Positions 60,011 to 64,000 of a stretch of 64,000 bases of DNA are shown one piece after another. Location of the stretch: the NCBI RefSeq assembly GCF_021462225.1, contig NC_061802.1:6219859-6283858 (forward strand), read 5' to 3'. This DNA is from Girardinichthys multiradiatus. Taxonomy: Eukaryota; Chordata; Actinopteri; Cyprinodontiformes; Goodeidae. The notes beneath the pieces are model-generated. The model ran no database searches. It saw only the letters and a list, made by a program, of their open reading frames with translations, and was not told where the DNA came from. Made by a program: the position numbers and the translations under genes. Every line of letters starts with the position of its first letter. Within the stretch, counting starts at the first letter, position 1.

Positions 60011-63000
60011 AATAGAATTAAGCATATATGAAATATAGATTAAGTAAATATGTGAATAAAGTAGATATATGACTTGTTTAGATCATTACCACGATAACTA
60101 AATGCTGTCAGTAGTGCTGTAGGGCTGCATTTAAGTACTAGTTGGCCTGTTTGAATCACATGCTCCAATTTACTTGAGCTCGTTTTTTGTTTTTTTTCAT
60201 TGTAAATACTTTTTTAACATCACCACAGCCAAAGTTTTAAGTGAGTTGAACCAATACCAAACTAATCAATGAGACTTGACCCCTGAAACAGGCTAAAGGC
60301 ATCAAAATGCACTTCTTTTGTTCTCTGAAGAACTAAGTATTTTATAATTCTCTGCAAAGACTTCAAACATCTTTAATAACCCTTCATACAATCTACTTTG
60401 CACTTCTTTGGCATTCAAAGATATGTAGCTTAGGGTCAATGTTGCTTCAGCATGGCCTTTCTACCTGATTATGTAGCATACATACTAACCAGCTAAGTCA
60501 GTCTGTGACAGATGTTTTGAACATGTTGAAAAATTAGGCATCACGATAATGGGGACTCAGAGATTACAAGACTTTCACAAGATCTTTCACTGGAGCAACA
60601 TAGTTTAATTAAATTTAGATTCAGTTACAACACACTTTTAGATAACATACATGACACAATAAAAAAACAAAACCATGGAAACTCAGTTAGGGATTATTTT
60701 TTTACTTGCTGATTGTTTAGTGTGTAGCTTTTTTGCTAAGCCTGAAAAGATGTCAGACACTTTTATACAGACGTCTGGGTTCTAAGCTTACTTGAATTTA
60801 ATATATAACAGCAGTTTTTATGGCACTGCTGTAATATACAGTTAATTATGCCAAGGCTTATGAAAAGGAAAGCATGTGAAGTGGATAATAAATAGACAAA
60901 CCAATTCCCATAGAGTGAAATCAGTCAGCAAAGGTTCTGTTAACATTTTGTTCTTAAAATATTTAGGCTGTGAAAGTTTTTTTAAATTAACAAATCACTC
61001 CAACACCTTTTTCTAAAAACTGCATATGGCTCATTTAGGGGAAACAGTGGATTGAATCAAATTTCAGATGAGTCCAAAACGTGGTAATCTTAACAGGAAG
61101 CCTTAGATGTTTTCCCATCGCATTTCAGGACACAATTGTTTAGTAGTAGTAGCACATTATTGGATGATTTATTGAGATTTATTGACATGTTGAGATCAAC
61201 ACATATGTCAACATCTTATGGGGAAGTACATTACATTACTTCACATAATAATTTTTATCATACAAATAAACTCGACACAGTTAATATTTTTCCATATTTC
61301 AGAATCCATATCTTCCTCACCTTGTGATGCTTGCCAGTAAGGACAAAAGAGAAAGCTACCCATTTAATGTGAAACAGCTCATTTGTGTCCATTTTGTGCT
61401 GATACTTTCAATTGTGAGTTTTTGCATCCAGAAGGGGGAAGCATTGCATCAGCATCCCAAGTATAGTCTTTCCCCTTCATTTAAAGAAATGCCACTACCC
61501 AGCATTACTTCTTTATGTAAAGCAATAGCTTGTCATACATTAGGAATGGCTGTTTATAAAGAAATGTATGTAAACTATGATAAAAAGATGATCTGGGAGT
61601 TGCAAATGAAGATAGAGAATACAAGATGTGAAACTAAGTGCTGTTTCTCCAGAACTATCAAAACCACAGCATATATTAGCAACACAGGATAACAAGAAGG
61701 GCAGGTGTATGCTTCAGATGTATTTGATTTTGTGTATGTATGTAAATATTTGTCTGTGTGTGTTTGTCTGTGGGCTTGGATAGCAGAGCTGGAATAACAG
61801 GAATGCAGCTAGATGTACAGCTAAGGATGTACATGTACCTGCATAAATAAGGCATAAACCTCCTGTAGATATTATTGTTAGTCAATATTTTTGTTTCTTT
61901 TTTGTAAATCTGTGTTTGTATAACACTATAAACACTTTAAAATGTCCTGTATGAATGAGACACATAAAGGAATCAGGAATGGATGCATGTGTTTGTTGCT
62001 ATTGGCAGCCTTGAAGAATCCTATGGCTGCAGCAGTGCAGTGTTGTCAGGTTGGTGATTTATGTCTGGCGCCCTCTGGATCTTATTAAATGTCACTCACA
62101 GTCACATCTCGCTGTGTCTTTCCATGGCACAGCCACTGCAGTATTATCATATGGTGTCAAACACACAAGAGCCCTTCCATCTGTAATCTGCCAAGAAGCC
62201 CATTTAAAGGCCTGACAGCTTCCTGTACACTCAAAGGAGCAGCAGGTACTGGACAACAGAAAATGCTTTTGATAAGCAGATATATTTTTAAAAAATGTTA
62301 AAAAAAAAACATATGCCTTAGTCAGATTCAAATGCAGGTAACAAGATTGATCCTTGGGTGTTTCGGCTTTGGTTTTCATTTATCTGTATTTGTGATCACT
62401 TCGGAGTTATTTATTGTTGTTATTTCTTGCCATATTAGTTCATTCTTTGGTGTTTAGTTTTTTAATTTATTTTTGTTTCTGTTCTTTGTACATTTGGATT
62501 TATTTCTCTGAGATCAGTGTTAGTCTTGCTTCCTTGGTTAGTAGTTTTTGTTTAACGTTTTTCTCCAAACTTTCATTCTTGAGCTGTTTCGGGTGCCTTC
62601 GAACTTTAAACTGGTGTTTTAAAGTTACACCAGTTTTGGGAACCAAGCATAAGTCATCAACAGGGGGCATTACAAAACGGGGAGAAAAACGTGTAGCGAG
62701 ACAGCGGAACTTGCCAAGCTGCACGGAAAGTTCCTTCTAATGCAAAAATAAAGCATCCATAAACTACAGTTCATACGGAATAGGAAACGGCAACTCCATA
62801 CAAGAACAATGGTATGTACAATGTTTTCATCTGCATATGTTCAGTATCCACAAGTAAAACGGAAATGAGTTGTTAGTGTGTTTTTGTAAACATATAAATG
62901 ATGTTTATACGGTACGTTCTATGTCTTCGACACCATTCCTGTTACTTCTACTGTCTGCAGCTTCGACCCACCCACAGGTGATGTCACTGTTCAAGCAGAA

Positions 63001-63595
63001 AAACCAAGTATTCTGCGGTGCCCAAGTTGAACCAGACTTTGCGCAATGAAACCTATTTTCGTTGGTGGAAATACGCGGTTTTAAATCACGTTTGGGAACC
63101 AGAATGAGCTCCGAACTGCGTTGATAGAAAGCGGGTATTTGTGTCTTCAATTATCTTTGTTAATTAGTCTCTCTCCCTCAGCTCCCTGCCCTCATTCTGC
63201 CACAGCTGTGGCACATTTCCGCTGATTAGCAATTTATTTGTTATTTTCCACTCCTTCCTCAGTATATAATCTCACTTGTTCTCATTGTTCTTCATTGCAT
63301 TCTTCTGCTACACTGCCTGTTCTTCCATGAACTGCTTTCCCTTTCTCCTTATGTTATTATTAAATAACTCTTTTTTCACCGTAGTCCGTCTCTGCTCTTG
63401 GCTCCTTTTCAACAACACAATGACACCATCTTTAAGCATCTTTACCATCTTGAAGGTGTGCAAGGATAAAATTTTGCTCTTTAGGAAAATCATGAAGGCC
63501 AGTTTCAAGTTAGCCAGAGAGAAATATGGACAAAGACTAGGACTTCTGGGTTTGTATAGAGGAGCCAGAAGACATGTTTGGAATATTCCAAATAC
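60011..63595. other. gpc5 intron 7, no gene seen
   Basis: AT-rich DNA. The 122-residue ORF at 61324-61692 has no recognisable motif or splice context. 63140-63440 has an LTR-like look (GTATATAATCTC, ATTAAATAA, ending near CAATGACACC), but no duplicated target was found. gpc5 exon 8 was looked for (a GIDPVINQIIDKLKH-like frame) and not seen. Confidence 0.4.
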
Positions 63596-64000
63596 AGCTC
63601 GTACTTGTACTCGTCGCCTTCCGCTTTATCTGGGACCGGGTCGTGGGGGCAGCAGACTCAGCAGAGACGCCCAGACGTCCCTCTCCCCAGACACCTCCTC
63701 CGGGGGAAGCCCAAGGTGTTCCCAGGCCAGCCGAGAGACGTAGTCCCTCCAGCGTGTCCTGGGCCATCCCCTGGGCCTCCTTCCGGTGGGACATGCCTGG
63801 AACACCTCCCGAGGAAGATGTCCAGGAGGCATCCGATATAGATGCCCGAGCCACCTCAACTGGCTCCTCTCGATGTGGAGGAGTAGCGGCTCTACTCCGA
63901 GCCCCTATCTCTAAGGGAGTGCCCGGCCACCCTACGGAGGAAGCTCATTTCCGCCGCTTGTATCCGGGATCTCGTTCTTTCGGTCATGACCCAAAGTTCA
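63596..64000 (-). mobile_element. LINE fragment (RTE-like), C-terminal end, runs off the window
   Basis: The minus-strand frame reads MRWLGHLYRMPPGHLPREVF, then GRRPRGWPRTRWRDYVSRLA and LLPPRPGPR. This is the C-terminal end of a very abundant fish non-LTR retrotransposon. Further upstream codons (ERTRSRIQAAEMSFLRR) follow towards 64000 with frame breaks. The plus-strand ORFs here are antisense shadows. Confidence 0.8.

Noticed and set aside
61324..61692. 122-residue ORF in gpc5 intron 7
   Set aside because: No recognisable motif, AT-rich composition, no splice or promoter context, and only slightly longer than expected by chance.
63578..63841. Plus-strand ORF rich in Pro and Gly at the right edge
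   Set aside because: Antisense to the recognised LINE C-terminal frame on the minus strand.

Overview
This is a window of vertebrate nuclear DNA, most likely from a ray-finned fish. The evidence is spliced genes with GT/AG introns, two intact eukaryotic tRNA genes with internal pol III promoters, and the usual teleost mobile elements: Tc1/mariner, Harbinger, hAT, L2/CR1-type LINEs, a Ty1/copia element, solo LTRs and a tRNA-derived SINE. The species cannot be named from sequence alone.

Two host protein genes are present. (1) nasp, the histone H3-H4 chaperone, lies on the minus strand at 971-7397. Fifteen coding exons were reconstructed and splice in phase to a 534-residue protein. An AATAAA lies downstream, and an E2F-like plus TATA-like pair lies upstream. 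(2) A glypican-5-like gene (gpc5) lies on the plus strand from 18359 past the right edge. Seven phase-compatible exons were found (18359-18536, 27053-27214, 43338-43885, 44401-44583, 54834-54994, 55880-55939, 56347-56469). They encode the signal peptide, 14 conserved cysteines and most of the ectodomain. The C-terminal heparan sulfate and GPI region is not in the window. Between the two genes lie tRNA-Met(CAT) at 7875-7947 and tRNA-Arg(ACG) at 15910-15982.

Most of the remaining DNA is mobile, often nested. The intergenic region holds a Tc1-like element carrying a solo LTR (8193-10036), a 4.8-kb Harbinger element with terminal inverted repeats of about 1 kb (10131-14931), and an internally deleted hAT element with a perfect 8-bp target duplication (16608-17939). 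gpc5 introns 1 and 2 hold two solo LTRs of one family (21110-24401, the outer bounds including an inserted LINE; and 29758-31479), an L2-type LINE split by a copia element and by the second LTR, a tandem non-coding repeat rich in GC-box motifs (32945-36208), and several decayed Tc1 copies. Intron 4 holds a nearly intact Tc1/mariner copy (47651-49241) and an almost full-length but mutated LINE (about 51041-54297). An RTE-like LINE fragment runs off the right edge.

The most unusual structure is the Harbinger element. Each long inverted repeat contains a promoter region, an ATG exon, a whole intron and its 3' splice site, and the repeat stops three bases past that splice site. The two convergent genes inside therefore appear to share a duplicated promoter-exon-intron cassette. 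A 49-bp perfect palindrome in its transposase also looks like a template-switch mutation that caused the frameshift there.
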